Assembly: GCA_016432725.1 (NCBI GenBank) | Contig: JACJDG010000003.1 | Location: forward strand, 4,216,001 to 4,280,000 | DNA: 64,000 nucleotides | Origin: Streptomyces sp. DHE7-1 | GTDB lineage: Bacteria; Actinomycetota; Actinomycetes; Streptomycetales; Streptomycetaceae | Direction: 5' to 3' | Part shown: one piece after another, positions 29,296-36,909 of the stretch | Numbering within the stretch: the first letter of the stretch is position 1 | Layout: each line of letters starts with the position of its first letter | Notes under the pieces: model-generated | What the model saw: the letters and a program-made list of their open reading frames with translations, nothing else | What the model was told of the DNA's origin: nothing | The model's database searches: none | Program-made: the position numbers and the translations under genes

Positions 29296-29811
29296 TCAGT
29301 CCCCGACCTGCTGGAAGGCGCTGACGGAGGCGTCCGGGGTGTCGCCGGAGCCCTTGGTCGCGACGGGTCCGTAGGACCACGGGAAGCTGCGGGTGGTGTC
29401 CGTGCCGGGCAGGCCGATCCTCACCGACTTCGCCGCCAGGCCCGCCTTGCCGCCCGCCCCGCCGCGCACGTAGGTGATGGTGAAGGTGGCCGAGTCGCCC
29501 TTGGCGAGCTTCAGCTTCTGCGCCCTGGCCCCCTCCTGCGCGGGCAGTTTCACCTCGCCGCCGCCGGTGCTCAGCGTGGCGCCGGGGAAGTGGTCGAGGG
29601 TGCAGGGCGTGCTCTGGTTGGTGATGCTGACGGGAACCTCGCCGGTGTCCCCGGCGGAGGGGGCCACGCTCGCCGAGCCGATCTGCACCGAGACACCGCC
29701 GATCTCGCAGGCGGAGCCGCGCTTGCCGTCCTTGCCGCCACCGCCGTCGTCACAGGCGGTCAGCAGGAGGGCGGCGGCGAGGGCGGTGACGGTGAGCGGA
29801 ATGGCGCGCAT
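29296..29811 (-). CDS. DUF4232-like lipoprotein
   Basis: This 171-residue lipoprotein has the signal MRAIPLTVTALAAALLLTAC and lipobox LLTAC. The mature domain (EVPVSITNQSTPCTLDHFPGATL and KLAKGDSATFTITYVRG) has the beta-rich pattern of DUF4232 proteins, a large actinobacterial family of unknown function. It is followed closely upstream by a second lipoprotein gene on the same strand (82-base gap). The two may form a transcription unit read leftward from 30381. Confidence 0.75.
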   Translation of the reverse strand: MRAIPLTVTALAAALLLTACDDGGGGKDGKRGSACEIGGVSVQIGSASVAPSAGDTGEVPVSITNQSTPCTLDHFPGATLSTGGGEVKLPAQEGARAQKLKLAKGDSATFTITYVRGGAGGKAGLAAKSVRIGLPGTDTTRSFPWSYGPVATKGSGDTPDASVSAFQQVGD

Positions 29812-29892
29812 GAGCAGGTCCCATCGAGGTCGTGACGGTCTCCTCGCATCATGGCGCCTGCGCCGGGGCCCCGCTCACGCACCCCACCGAAT

Positions 29893-30381
29893 TCACCGCT
29901 TCAGGTTCGTCGGCATCCCCGAGGGCAGCTTGCCGCCCTCGGCCTTGGTGTACGTCTCCTCGCCGAGCCTGCCGGACCAGGTCACCTTCAGGGCGTCCTT
30001 GCTCGCCGAGTCGACCATGCCGCTGACCCGGTCCTTGCTGCCGTTGGTGCAGTCCAGATGGATCATCCGCATGCCCGACTGGGTGCCGGCGGTGCCGGCG
30101 CACGTGGCTCCGCCCGTCGCGAAGAGCCCGGCCTTCCTGCCGGTGATCACCAGGGCCACGATCGACCCCTTGGTGGTGCTGACCCAACTGCCCTGCAGCT
30201 CGCCGGCGGCGCCGGTGACCGTACCCGGGGAGCCGCCGCCGGACTCCGAGCCGGCCGTCGGCGCCGGGGCCGGTGAGGAGCCGTCCTCGGTGCCGCCCCC
30301 GCCGCACGCGGTCAGCGCGAGCGCACCCACCAGGCCGGCCGCCGCGGCCGCCGTCCGCACCCTTGCAGTCGCCGTAGTCAC
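29893..30381 (-). CDS. Small lipoprotein of unknown function
   Basis: These 162 residues start with MTTATARVRTAAAAAGLVGALALTAC (lipobox ALTAC). A Gly/Ser/Pro-rich linker leads to a domain of about 100 residues beginning LQGSWVSTTKGSIVALVITGRKAGL, with two Cys that could pair. I do not recognise the domain. It is divergent from the VOC-ArsR-SRPBCC operon and precedes the DUF4232-like lipoprotein. Confidence 0.7.
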   Translation of the reverse strand: MTTATARVRTAAAAAGLVGALALTACGGGGTEDGSSPAPAPTAGSESGGGSPGTVTGAAGELQGSWVSTTKGSIVALVITGRKAGLFATGGATCAGTAGTQSGMRMIHLDCTNGSKDRVSGMVDSASKDALKVTWSGRLGEETYTKAEGGKLPSGMPTNLKR

Positions 30382-30541
30382 GTCAAACTCCCAAGCTGTA
30401 GCGAACCGGCCGCCCCGGAGCCGTCGTCCCGCTCGGGACGGCGTCCCCGAACCGGAGGGACCGCAGCAAGTTACCAGCCGTTACCCCGAACACTTCCGGA
30501 CGCCGTGCGGAAATCCCGGCCTGCCTGCTCGCTCAGCACGG

Positions 30542-30589
30542 GTAGGAAATCTCCTACGGTTGACGTGTAGGAAATAACCTACCTATTCT
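30542..30589 (+). promoter_or_regulatory. Leaderless promoter with two operator dyads for the VOC-ArsR-SRPBCC operon
   Basis: GTAGGAAATCTCCTAC (30542-30557) and GTAGGAAATAACCTAC (30567-30582) are two 16-bp GTAGG/CCTAC dyads 25 bp apart. The -35 TTGACG (30560-30565) lies between them and the -10 TATTCT (30584-30589) lies just after the second. The ATG at 30596 is 7 bases from the -10, so the transcript should be leaderless. The ArsR protein of the operon is the likely repressor (inference). Confidence 0.7.
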
Positions 30590-30595
30590 CGTCGC

Positions 30596-30970
30596 ATGAC
30601 CGTCACCCACGCCTCCTTCGTCACCCTCCCCGTCTCCGACCAGGACCGCGCCCTGCGCTTCTACCGCGACGTCCTCGGCCTGGAGGTCACCGCCGACCGG
30701 CAGCTTCCCCAGGGCCGCTGGCTCCAGGTGGCCCCCGCGGGCGCGCAGACCGCCTTCACGCTCTCCGGGCCGGGGGCGGGCGGTTTCACGCCCGGCTCCG
30801 CACGCGGGATCATGTTGGTCACGACCGACGTCGACGCGGACTGCGCCAGGCTCGCCGCCGCCGGGACCGAGGTGCGGGGGCCGGACGAACTCCCCTGGGG
30901 GCGCATGGCCTCCTTCGCGGACCCCGACGGCAACGGACTGATGCTGCTGACGGAGAAGGAAGGCTTCTGA
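30596..30970 (+). CDS. VOC-family (glyoxalase/bleomycin-resistance fold) protein
   Basis: This 124-residue single VOC domain has HASFVTLPVSDQDRALRFYRDVLGLEV at the start and FADPDGNGLMLLTEKEG at the end. Possible metal ligands are His4 and the C-terminal Glu region. It is the first gene of an operon with an ArsR regulator and an SRPBCC protein and is read from a likely leaderless promoter. Substrate unknown; related proteins act on small reactive compounds or bind antibiotics. Confidence 0.85.
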   Translation: MTVTHASFVTLPVSDQDRALRFYRDVLGLEVTADRQLPQGRWLQVAPAGAQTAFTLSGPGAGGFTPGSARGIMLVTTDVDADCARLAAAGTEVRGPDELPWGRMASFADPDGNGLMLLTEKEGF

Positions 30971-31010
30971 CGCCCCATGAACCGGACCGCCCCATGAACC
31001 CGGCCGCGCC

Positions 31011-31358
31011 ATGACCGGGACCGGAACCGCCGCCGAGGACCTCGTCTTCGCCGCGCTCGCCAACGCCACCCGCCGAGAGGTGCTGCGGCTGTTGCGCGAA
31101 CGCGGTCCGCAGGCCGTGCAGGCCCTGGCCGGGCACTTCGACATGCGCCGCCCGAGCCTGTCCGAGCACCTCAAGGTGCTCCGGGACGCCGGCCTCGTCT
31201 CGGAGCAGCGCTCCGGACGGCAGCGCATCTACCGCCTGGAAGCGGCCCCGCTCGCCGAGGTGCAGGACTGGCTCCATCCGTACGAGCGGTTCTGGCGCGA
31301 CCGCCTGAAGGGCCTCGGCGACCTGCTCGACCGCATGCCCGACGATGAACGCCCATGA
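31011..31358 (+). CDS. ArsR-family transcriptional regulator
   Basis: This 115-residue winged-helix protein has ALANATRREVLRLLRERGPQAVQ, then the recognition region MRRPSLSEHLKVLRDAGLV and the wing SEQRSGRQRIYRL. No metal-binding Cys motif is present, so it is the non-metal type often paired with an SRPBCC protein. Its stop overlaps the next ATG (31355-31358), so the pair is cotranslated. It probably binds the two GTAGG dyads in front of the operon. Confidence 0.88.
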   Translation: MTGTGTAAEDLVFAALANATRREVLRLLRERGPQAVQALAGHFDMRRPSLSEHLKVLRDAGLVSEQRSGRQRIYRLEAAPLAEVQDWLHPYERFWRDRLKGLGDLLDRMPDDERP

Positions 31359-31828
31359 GCACCGCGCCGCCTGGTGACGCCGACGACCTCACCACCGTCC
31401 GCGTCGACCAGTTCTTCCCGCATCCGCCCGCCAAGGTCTGGCGCGCCCTGACCGAACCGGCCCTGCTGGCCCGCTGGCAGATGCCCGGCGCCGAGGACTT
31501 CCGGCTCGAGGTCGGCCACCGGTACCGGATGACCTCGGTCCCGCGGCCCAACGCCCGCTTCTCCGGCGTCGTCGACGTGCGGGTCCTCGCCTACGTCCCC
31601 GAGCGGATGCTGTCCCTGCGCTGGGCCGACGCCGATCCCGCCGGTCCCACGGACTGGACCGTCACATGGACCCTGGAACAGGAAGGGCGCGGCACGCGTC
31701 TTTTCCTGGTGCACGAGGGATTCGATCCGGACGACCCGGCGCAGATGATGGCGCGGAAGATCATGGACGGGGGCTGGAAGGGACATGTGCTGCCGTCCCT
31801 CGGACAGATGCTGGAACGGTTTCGGTAA
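31355..31828 (+). CDS. SRPBCC (AHSA1-type) domain protein
   Basis: In these 157 residues, RVDQFFPHPPAKVWRALTEPALLARWQMPG is the typical N-terminus of AHSA1/START-like proteins, and GGWKGHVLPSLGQML is their C-terminal helix. The fold binds hydrophobic ligands. ArsR-AHSA1 gene pairs are common in actinomycetes; the SRPBCC partner may sense or modify the effector. Its ATG overlaps the ArsR stop. Confidence 0.85.
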   Translation: MSTAPPGDADDLTTVRVDQFFPHPPAKVWRALTEPALLARWQMPGAEDFRLEVGHRYRMTSVPRPNARFSGVVDVRVLAYVPERMLSLRWADADPAGPTDWTVTWTLEQEGRGTRLFLVHEGFDPDDPAQMMARKIMDGGWKGHVLPSLGQMLERFR

Positions 31829-31864
31829 AGCGGGCGTCAAAGCTGTAATCGGGGCACCACAGCC

Positions 31865-31912
31865 CGTGCACGTGCATCTGCTCGCGCATCTGCATATGAA
31901 CGCAGCTATGAT
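31865..31912 (+). promoter_or_regulatory. Bipartite repeat element and -10 in front of the DUF397 gene
   Basis: CGTGCACGTGCATCTGC, four bases (tcgc), then GCATCTGC span 31865-31893. GCATCTGC thus occurs twice with a 12-bp period (31874 and 31886). The second copy sits where a -35 would be for the -10 TATGAT at 31907-31912, and no standard -35 exists, so activator control is plausible. The same element lies upstream of the ATPase gene on the other strand (32948-32920). Confidence 0.7.
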
Positions 31913-31975
31913 CCGGATCAGTTGACCAAGACATCCATGGCCACATCAGCCAAGTGCACCACCGGGGAGCGACCT

Positions 31976-32245
31976 GTGGACCGCGACGTTGACGGCGTGT
32001 ACGGGGGGTACGACGTGTACAACGGCATGGCTGCAACGCAGCTGGACGGAGTGGCCTGGCAGAAGAGCAGGCACAGCAACTCGCAGGGTTCCTGCGTGGA
32101 GTTCGCGCGCCTGCCCGGTGGTGACGTGGCGGTGCGCAACTCGCGCTTCCCGGACGGGCCCGCGCTCGTCTACACGCGCGCGGAGATCGAGGCGATGCTC
32201 CTCGGCATCAAGGACGGCGAGTTCGATCACCTGATAGCCGGCTGA
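31976..32245 (+). CDS. DUF397 protein
   Basis: This 89-residue protein has the DUF397 core VAWQKSRHSNSQGSCVEFARLPGGDVAVRNSRFPDGPALVYTRAEIEAML. GTG 31976 is preferred because GGGGAG lies six bases upstream; an in-frame ATG at 31937 is possible. DUF397 genes usually sit beside WhiJ-like XRE/DUF5753 regulators and anti-sigma-like ATPases, as here. Some members act as small antagonists or toxin/antitoxin-like partners of the regulator. Confidence 0.88.
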   Translation: MDRDVDGVYGGYDVYNGMAATQLDGVAWQKSRHSNSQGSCVEFARLPGGDVAVRNSRFPDGPALVYTRAEIEAMLLGIKDGEFDHLIAG

Positions 32246-32324
32246 AACGACTCAGCGCCCCACGGGGCGGCGACGACCCGGTGTACGCGCGTAGACACCG
32301 CGCGTGACTCGGCCTGGCATCATT

Positions 32325-32846
32325 TCAGTCCGCCGGCCGGAGCCGGAACAGCGCCCAGACGACCTTGCCGCCGAGCGCGCCCGCGAGCGGATGCCAGCCC
32401 CAGCCGTCGGCGAACGAGTCGACCAGGAACAGTCCCCGGCCGGACTCGGCCGAGAAGTCGTCCGAATCGCGCGGCGCCGGCGTCTCGTCGCTGGGGTCGC
32501 GCACCGCGCACACCAGCCGCTCGGTCCAGCGCAGCAGGTGCAGGCGCACGGCGGGCGGCTGCGCGCAGCGGCCCGCGTCGGCCTCGCCGGAGGGGCGCTG
32601 GTGAGGGATGGGCAGGCCGTGCCGCAGGGCGTTGGTGACGAGTTCGGAGACGACGAGGCATATGTCGTCGAAGCGGTCGCCCACGTCCCACTGGTCCAGC
32701 GTGCGGCGGGTGAAGCGCCGGGCCTCGCCCACCGCCTCGTAACGGGCCGGCAGGGCGCAGGAGGCGGCATCGGAGACGGCTGCGGGGTCCAACGGCGGAA
32801 GGCCCTGCCGTAATGGCTTGAGCATGGTCGATCCATTCGTCCCCAT
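32325..32846 (-). CDS. Anti-sigma-factor-like ATP-binding protein (HATPase_c_2)
   Basis: With ATG 32846 the protein has 173 residues; MLK at 32825 is an alternative start. The N-box LVVSELVTNALRHGLP has both Glu and Asn, and SGRGLFLVDSFADGWGW is the G box, so ATP binding is likely. This class includes RsbW-like kinases and the AbaA-locus ATPases that accompany WhiJ-type regulators. It is divergent from the XRE gene and has the shared bipartite element about 73 bases upstream. Confidence 0.85.
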   Translation of the reverse strand: MGTNGSTMLKPLRQGLPPLDPAAVSDAASCALPARYEAVGEARRFTRRTLDQWDVGDRFDDICLVVSELVTNALRHGLPIPHQRPSGEADAGRCAQPPAVRLHLLRWTERLVCAVRDPSDETPAPRDSDDFSAESGRGLFLVDSFADGWGWHPLAGALGGKVVWALFRLRPAD

Positions 32847-32919
32847 GCGAGGCACTCCCGGGAATTCGCGGTCGTAGCGATGCAGCGGTGGCGCGGCACC
32901 ATGGTTTCGGATGGGACAG

Positions 32920-32948
32920 GCAGATGCAAGGGCAGATGCACGTGCACG
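32920..32948 (-). promoter_or_regulatory. Second copy of the bipartite repeat element, upstream of the ATPase gene
   Basis: Read on the minus strand: CGTGCACGTGCATCTGC, four bases (cctt), then GCATCTGC. All 25 non-spacer bases match the copy at 31865-31893. A possible -10 (AACCAT) lies 13 bases further on, the same distance as TATGAT in the DUF397 promoter. The remaining gap up to the XRE start (32949-33144) shows no other clear element. Confidence 0.7.
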
Positions 32949-33144
32949 TGACCGAAATGATCCTGCCCGTACCGCTTCTTGGCCATTTTTTCTGCCACAT
33001 TGGACCATGCGACTGCCAGAGGTCCGTACCTCTGCCTGCGGAAAACGGCTGACCTCTTTCCGTTTCCGTAACCGGGCGAGTACTGCTCGAAGTGTTTTAG
33101 TGGCAGACTGCGGCCCCTGAAGATGGTTGGGGAGGCTGGCGAAC

Positions 33145-34005
33145 GTGAGCGCGGGAGAGCCCGGATCGGTGGTGCGGCGCATGCTGCTCGGCTCGCAACT
33201 CAGGCGGCTGCGTGAAGCACGGGGGATCACGCGTGAGGCGGCGGGTTACTCGATCCGCGCGTCCGAGTCGAAGATCAGCCGGATGGAGTTGGGCCGGGTG
33301 AGCTTCAAGACCAGGGACGTCGAGGATCTGCTGACGCTGTACGGCATCAGTGACGAGGCGGAGCGCGAGTCGCTGCTCTCCCTCGCCCGGGAGGCCAACG
33401 TGGCGGGCTGGTGGCACAGTTACACCGACGTACTGCCGAGCTGGTTCCCCACCTATGTGGGCCTGGAGGGCGCCGCCTCGCTGATCCGGGTGTACGAGGT
33501 CCAGTTCGTGCACGGCCTGCTGCAGACCGAGGAGTACGCCCGCGCGGTGGTCCGGCGCGGCATGAAGGGCGCGAGCCCGGCCGACGTGGAGCGGCGGGTC
33601 GCGCTGCGCCTGGAACGGCAGAAGCACCTGCTCGCGGACAACGCCCCCGAGTTCCACATCGTCCTGGACGAGGCCGCCCTGCGCCGCCCGTACGGCGACC
33701 GTGCCGTGATGCGCGGCCAGCTCCAGCACCTGATCGACATCTCCGGTCGCCCCAACGTCAGGCTCCAGGTGATGCCGTTCGGCTTCGGCGGGCACTCCGG
33801 CGAGAGCGGCGCCTTCACCATCCTCAGCTTCCCCGACACGGACCTCTCCGACGTGGTCTACCTGGAGCAGCTGACCAGCGCCCTGTACCTGGACAAGCGC
33901 GAGGACGTCGCCCAGTACGAGCAGGCGCTCAAGGAGCTCCAGCAGGACAGTCCGGGCCCTGACGAGAGCCGGGATCTTCTCCGCGGTCTCCTTCAACTCT
34001 CTTGA
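33145..34005 (+). CDS. WhiJ-like XRE regulator with DUF5753
   Basis: GTG 33145, after GGGGAGG, opens 286 residues. An N-terminal helix-turn-helix (LGSQLRRLREARGITREAAGYSIRASESKISRMELGR) is followed by the DUF5753 ligand-type domain (YEVQFVHGLLQTEEYARAVV, LRRPYGDRAVMRGQLQHLIDIS, VRLQVMPFGFGGHSGESGAFTIL). WhiJ homologues control the onset of development in Streptomyces together with adjacent DUF397 proteins. With the neighbouring ATPase and DUF397 genes this completes the usual three-gene set. Confidence 0.9.
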   Translation: MSAGEPGSVVRRMLLGSQLRRLREARGITREAAGYSIRASESKISRMELGRVSFKTRDVEDLLTLYGISDEAERESLLSLAREANVAGWWHSYTDVLPSWFPTYVGLEGAASLIRVYEVQFVHGLLQTEEYARAVVRRGMKGASPADVERRVALRLERQKHLLADNAPEFHIVLDEAALRRPYGDRAVMRGQLQHLIDISGRPNVRLQVMPFGFGGHSGESGAFTILSFPDTDLSDVVYLEQLTSALYLDKREDVAQYEQALKELQQDSPGPDESRDLLRGLLQLS

Positions 34006-34075
34006 AACACAAGTACGATGACGTGTGATCAGACCGTGACGTGGCTCCTGTGTCTGCTACCGATTGAGGGATCAC

Positions 34076-35536
34076 ATGCCGTCCTACTTCAGCGACCTGG
34101 CCCAGCAGTACATCGACGGTGAGTGGCGCCCGGGCACAGGTTCCTGGGACGTCATCGACTTCAACCCGTACGACGACGAGAAGCTGGCCTCGATCACCGT
34201 GGCGACGGTCGACGAGGTCGACCAGGCCTACCGCAGCGCCGCCCGTGCCCAGAAGCAGTGGGCGGCGACCAACCCGTACGCCCGCCGTACGGTGTTCGAG
34301 CGGGCGCTGCGGCTGATCGAGGACCGCGAACAGGAGATAGCCGACCTGATCGTCGCGGAGCTGGGCGGCACGCGCGTCAAGGCCGGCTTCGAGCTGCACC
34401 TCGCCAAGGAGTTCCTGCGCGAGGCGGTCAACCTGGCGCTGCGCCCGGAGGGCAGGATCCTGCCCTCCCCGGCCGACGGCAAGGAGAACCGCGTCTACCG
34501 GGTACCGGTGGGCGTGGTGGGTGTGATCAGCCCGTTCAACTTCCCGTTCCTGCTGTCGATCAAGTCCGTCGCGCCGGCCCTCGCGCTCGGCAACGGCGTG
34601 GTGCTCAAGCCGCACCAGAACACCCCGATCGCGGGCGGCACCCTGGTCGCGAAGATCTTCGAGGACGCGGGGCTGCCGGGCGGTCTGCTCAATGTCGTCG
34701 TCACCGACATAGCGGAGATCGGCGACGCCTTCATCGAGCACCCGGTGCCCAAGGTCATCTCCTTCACCGGCTCCGACAAGGTCGGCCGGCACGTGGCCAC
34801 CGTCTGCGCCTCCCACTTCAAGCGCGCGGTGCTCGAACTGGGCGGCAACAGCGCGCTGGTGGTCCTGGACGACGCCGACATCGACTACGCGGTCGACGCG
34901 GCCGTCTTCAGCCGCTACGTGCACCAGGGCCAGGTCTGCATGGCGGCGAACCGGGTCCTGGTGGACCGCTCGGTGGCCGAGGAGTTCACCGAGAAGTTCG
35001 TCGCCAAGGTCCGGACCCTCAAGGTCGGCGACCCGCGTGACCCGCGGACCGTCATCGGGCCGGTGATCAACTCCCAGCAGGCGAGCGCCGTCTCGGGCGT
35101 CGTGGACCAGGCGCTCGCCGAGGGCGCCACCGCCCTCGTGCACGGCACCACCACCGGCAACCTGGTCGAGCCCAGCGTGCTCACCGACGTCCCCGCGGGC
35201 TCCGCCCTGCTCCAGCAGGAGGTCTTCGGCCCGGTCGTCTTCCTCGTCCCCTTCGACGGCGAGGAGGAGGCGGTCCGGATCGTCAACGACACCCCCTACG
35301 GCCTCAGCGGCGCCGTCCACACGGGCGACATCGAGCGCGGTGTCGCGTTCGCCAAGCGAATCGACACCGGCATGTTCCACGTGAACGACGGCACCGTGCA
35401 CGACGAGCCGCTGGTGCCGTTCGGCGGTGAGAAGCACTCCGGCCTCGGCCGGCTGAACGGCGAGACGACCGTCGAGGCGTTCACCACGGTCAAGTGGATC
35501 TCGGTGCAGCACGGCCGCAGCGGCTTCCCCTTCTGA
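34076..35536 (+). CDS. NAD(P)-dependent aldehyde dehydrogenase
   Basis: This 486-residue protein starts at ATG 34076 after TGAGGGA. It has ISPFNFPFLLS (catalytic Asn region), SFTGSDKVGRHV (cofactor site), LELGGNSALVVLDDAD (general base Glu) and HQGQVCMAANRVLVD (catalytic Cys). EVFGPVVFLVPFD and FHVNDGTVHDEPLVPFGG close the active site. It oxidises an aldehyde to the acid; the sequence looks closest to benzaldehyde/vanillin-type enzymes, but the substrate is not certain. It is a single gene with a terminator downstream. Confidence 0.92.
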   Translation: MPSYFSDLAQQYIDGEWRPGTGSWDVIDFNPYDDEKLASITVATVDEVDQAYRSAARAQKQWAATNPYARRTVFERALRLIEDREQEIADLIVAELGGTRVKAGFELHLAKEFLREAVNLALRPEGRILPSPADGKENRVYRVPVGVVGVISPFNFPFLLSIKSVAPALALGNGVVLKPHQNTPIAGGTLVAKIFEDAGLPGGLLNVVVTDIAEIGDAFIEHPVPKVISFTGSDKVGRHVATVCASHFKRAVLELGGNSALVVLDDADIDYAVDAAVFSRYVHQGQVCMAANRVLVDRSVAEEFTEKFVAKVRTLKVGDPRDPRTVIGPVINSQQASAVSGVVDQALAEGATALVHGTTTGNLVEPSVLTDVPAGSALLQQEVFGPVVFLVPFDGEEEAVRIVNDTPYGLSGAVHTGDIERGVAFAKRIDTGMFHVNDGTVHDEPLVPFGGEKHSGLGRLNGETTVEAFTTVKWISVQHGRSGFPF

Positions 35537-35596
35537 AGGTTCCGAAAGGCGCCTTCCGGAAGTTCCAGAGGCACCCGGGACGTCCCCCGCGCGCGC

Positions 35597-35633
35597 CGGG
35601 CCCTTGCGGACAGAAGCTGACCGCAAGGGCCCG
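35597..35633 (+). terminator. Terminator after the aldehyde dehydrogenase
   Basis: A 13-bp perfect stem CGGGCCCTTGCGG / CCGCAAGGGCCCG with an 11-base loop is followed by TAGCTTCTTCCTTGT, a T-rich tail. Confidence 0.9.
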
Positions 35634-35681
35634 TAGCTTCTTCCTTGTCAGGCAAGAGGACTCGAGGAGAGGCGGCCGGTC

Positions 35682-36221
35682 ATGGTCACACACGTGGCGG
35701 CGGAGACGCAGGGCGACGAGCGCGGGGCGCTGCTCGCGTTCCTGGAGGAACAGCGAGGCGGCATCCGCCGGGCCCTGCTGGGGCTGACGGAGGAGCAGGC
35801 CCGCTCCCGTCCGAGCGCCAGCGAACTGACCCTCGGCGGTCTGCTCAAGCACGTCGCCGAGGTCGAGCAGAGCTGGCTGGCCCGGGCCCGGCAGGAGCCG
35901 CCGGCGGTCCATCGCGACGAGTCGAACTGGAACGAGTGCTTCCGGCTCACTGACGACGAGACGGTGGCCGGGCAGCTCGCCTACTGGGAGAAGGTCGCCG
36001 CCGAGACGGAGGAGTACATCCGTTCCGCGCCCAGCTTGGACGACACCTTCCCGCTGCCGCCCGACCCCTGGTTCCCGCCGGAGGGCCGGGTCTCCCTGCG
36101 CTGGCTGTGCCTGCACCTGATCCGCGAGACCGCCCGGCACGCCGGCCACGCCGACATCATCCGGGAGTCCCTGGACGGGAAGACCGCCTTCGAGCTGGTG
36201 GCCCTGGAGCAGCGGGGCTGA
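35682..36221 (+). CDS. DinB-family protein (DUF664-like)
   Basis: This 179-residue four-helix-bundle protein has LLAFLEEQRGGIRRALLGLTEEQARSRPSASELTLGGLLKHVAEVEQSWL, with the first metal-ligand His in KHVAEVE. Further His residues lie in LCLHLIRETARHAGHADIIRE. DinB/YfiT proteins bind a divalent metal with three His and act as thiol-dependent transferases or have unknown roles. The PadR gene follows after 23 bases, so the two are probably one operon. Confidence 0.88.
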   Translation: MVTHVAAETQGDERGALLAFLEEQRGGIRRALLGLTEEQARSRPSASELTLGGLLKHVAEVEQSWLARARQEPPAVHRDESNWNECFRLTDDETVAGQLAYWEKVAAETEEYIRSAPSLDDTFPLPPDPWFPPEGRVSLRWLCLHLIRETARHAGHADIIRESLDGKTAFELVALEQRG

Positions 36222-36244
36222 GCCGCGGCCATAACCTGGACGGC

Positions 36245-36886
36245 ATGTCAGCGATCCGTCTTCTCGTGCTGGGCGCGGTCCGCCAGCACGGGCGGGCCCA
36301 CGGCTACCAGGTCCGCGGCGACCTGGAGTACTGGGGCGCGCACGAGTGGTCCAACGCCAAGCCGGGCTCGATCTACCACGCCCTGAAGCAGATGGCGAAG
36401 CAGGGGCTGCTGCGCGCGCACGAGATCGCGCCGTCCACCGCGGGCGGTCCGCCGCGCACCGAGTACGAGATCACGGACCCGGGCCGGAGGGAGTTCTTCC
36501 GGCTGCTGCGCGAGTCCCTGGTCTCCTACGACCAGAAGATGGACATCCAGTCCGCCGCCCTCGGCTTCCTGGTCGAACTGGACCGGGCCGAGGCGCTGGA
36601 CCTGCTGCGGGAGCGGATCCGGCGCATCGGACAGTGGCGGTCGGCCGTCACCGGGCACTACCTCCCCGAGGACGGCCCGGAACAGCTCGGCCACATCGGC
36701 GAGATCATGAACCACTGGCTGCACACGGCCGACTCCGACGCCGCCTGGACCCAGGGGCTCATCGACCGCCTGGAGGCGGGCGCGTACACCTTCGCGGGCG
36801 AGGGCGAGCCGTTCGTGGGCATCCTCGCCGAGGGCCAGGACAACCCGTACGCGACGGGGGAGCGGCACCCGGGGGACGACCGCTGA
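36245..36886 (+). CDS. PadR-family transcriptional regulator
   Basis: This 213-residue protein starts at ATG 36245. It has MSAIRLLVLGAVRQHGRAHGYQVRGDLEYW, then KPGSIYHALKQMAKQGLLRAHE as the recognition helix region, and a C-terminal helical dimerisation domain with LDLLRERIRRIGQWRS. PadR proteins usually repress an adjacent gene in response to a small molecule. The candidates are the DinB gene or the convergent gad operon, whose stop lies 23 bases away. Confidence 0.9.
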   Translation: MSAIRLLVLGAVRQHGRAHGYQVRGDLEYWGAHEWSNAKPGSIYHALKQMAKQGLLRAHEIAPSTAGGPPRTEYEITDPGRREFFRLLRESLVSYDQKMDIQSAALGFLVELDRAEALDLLRERIRRIGQWRSAVTGHYLPEDGPEQLGHIGEIMNHWLHTADSDAAWTQGLIDRLEAGAYTFAGEGEPFVGILAEGQDNPYATGERHPGDDR

Positions 36887-36902
36887 CCCGGCACGGCCGG
36901 GT
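36886..36902. terminator. Short hairpin between padR and gadB (convergent)
   Basis: ACCCGGC-ACG-GCCGGGT is a 7-bp stem overlapping the PadR stop, in the 23-base gap between the two convergent genes. It may serve both directions. Confidence 0.5.
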
Positions 36903-36909
36903 ACGCCCC

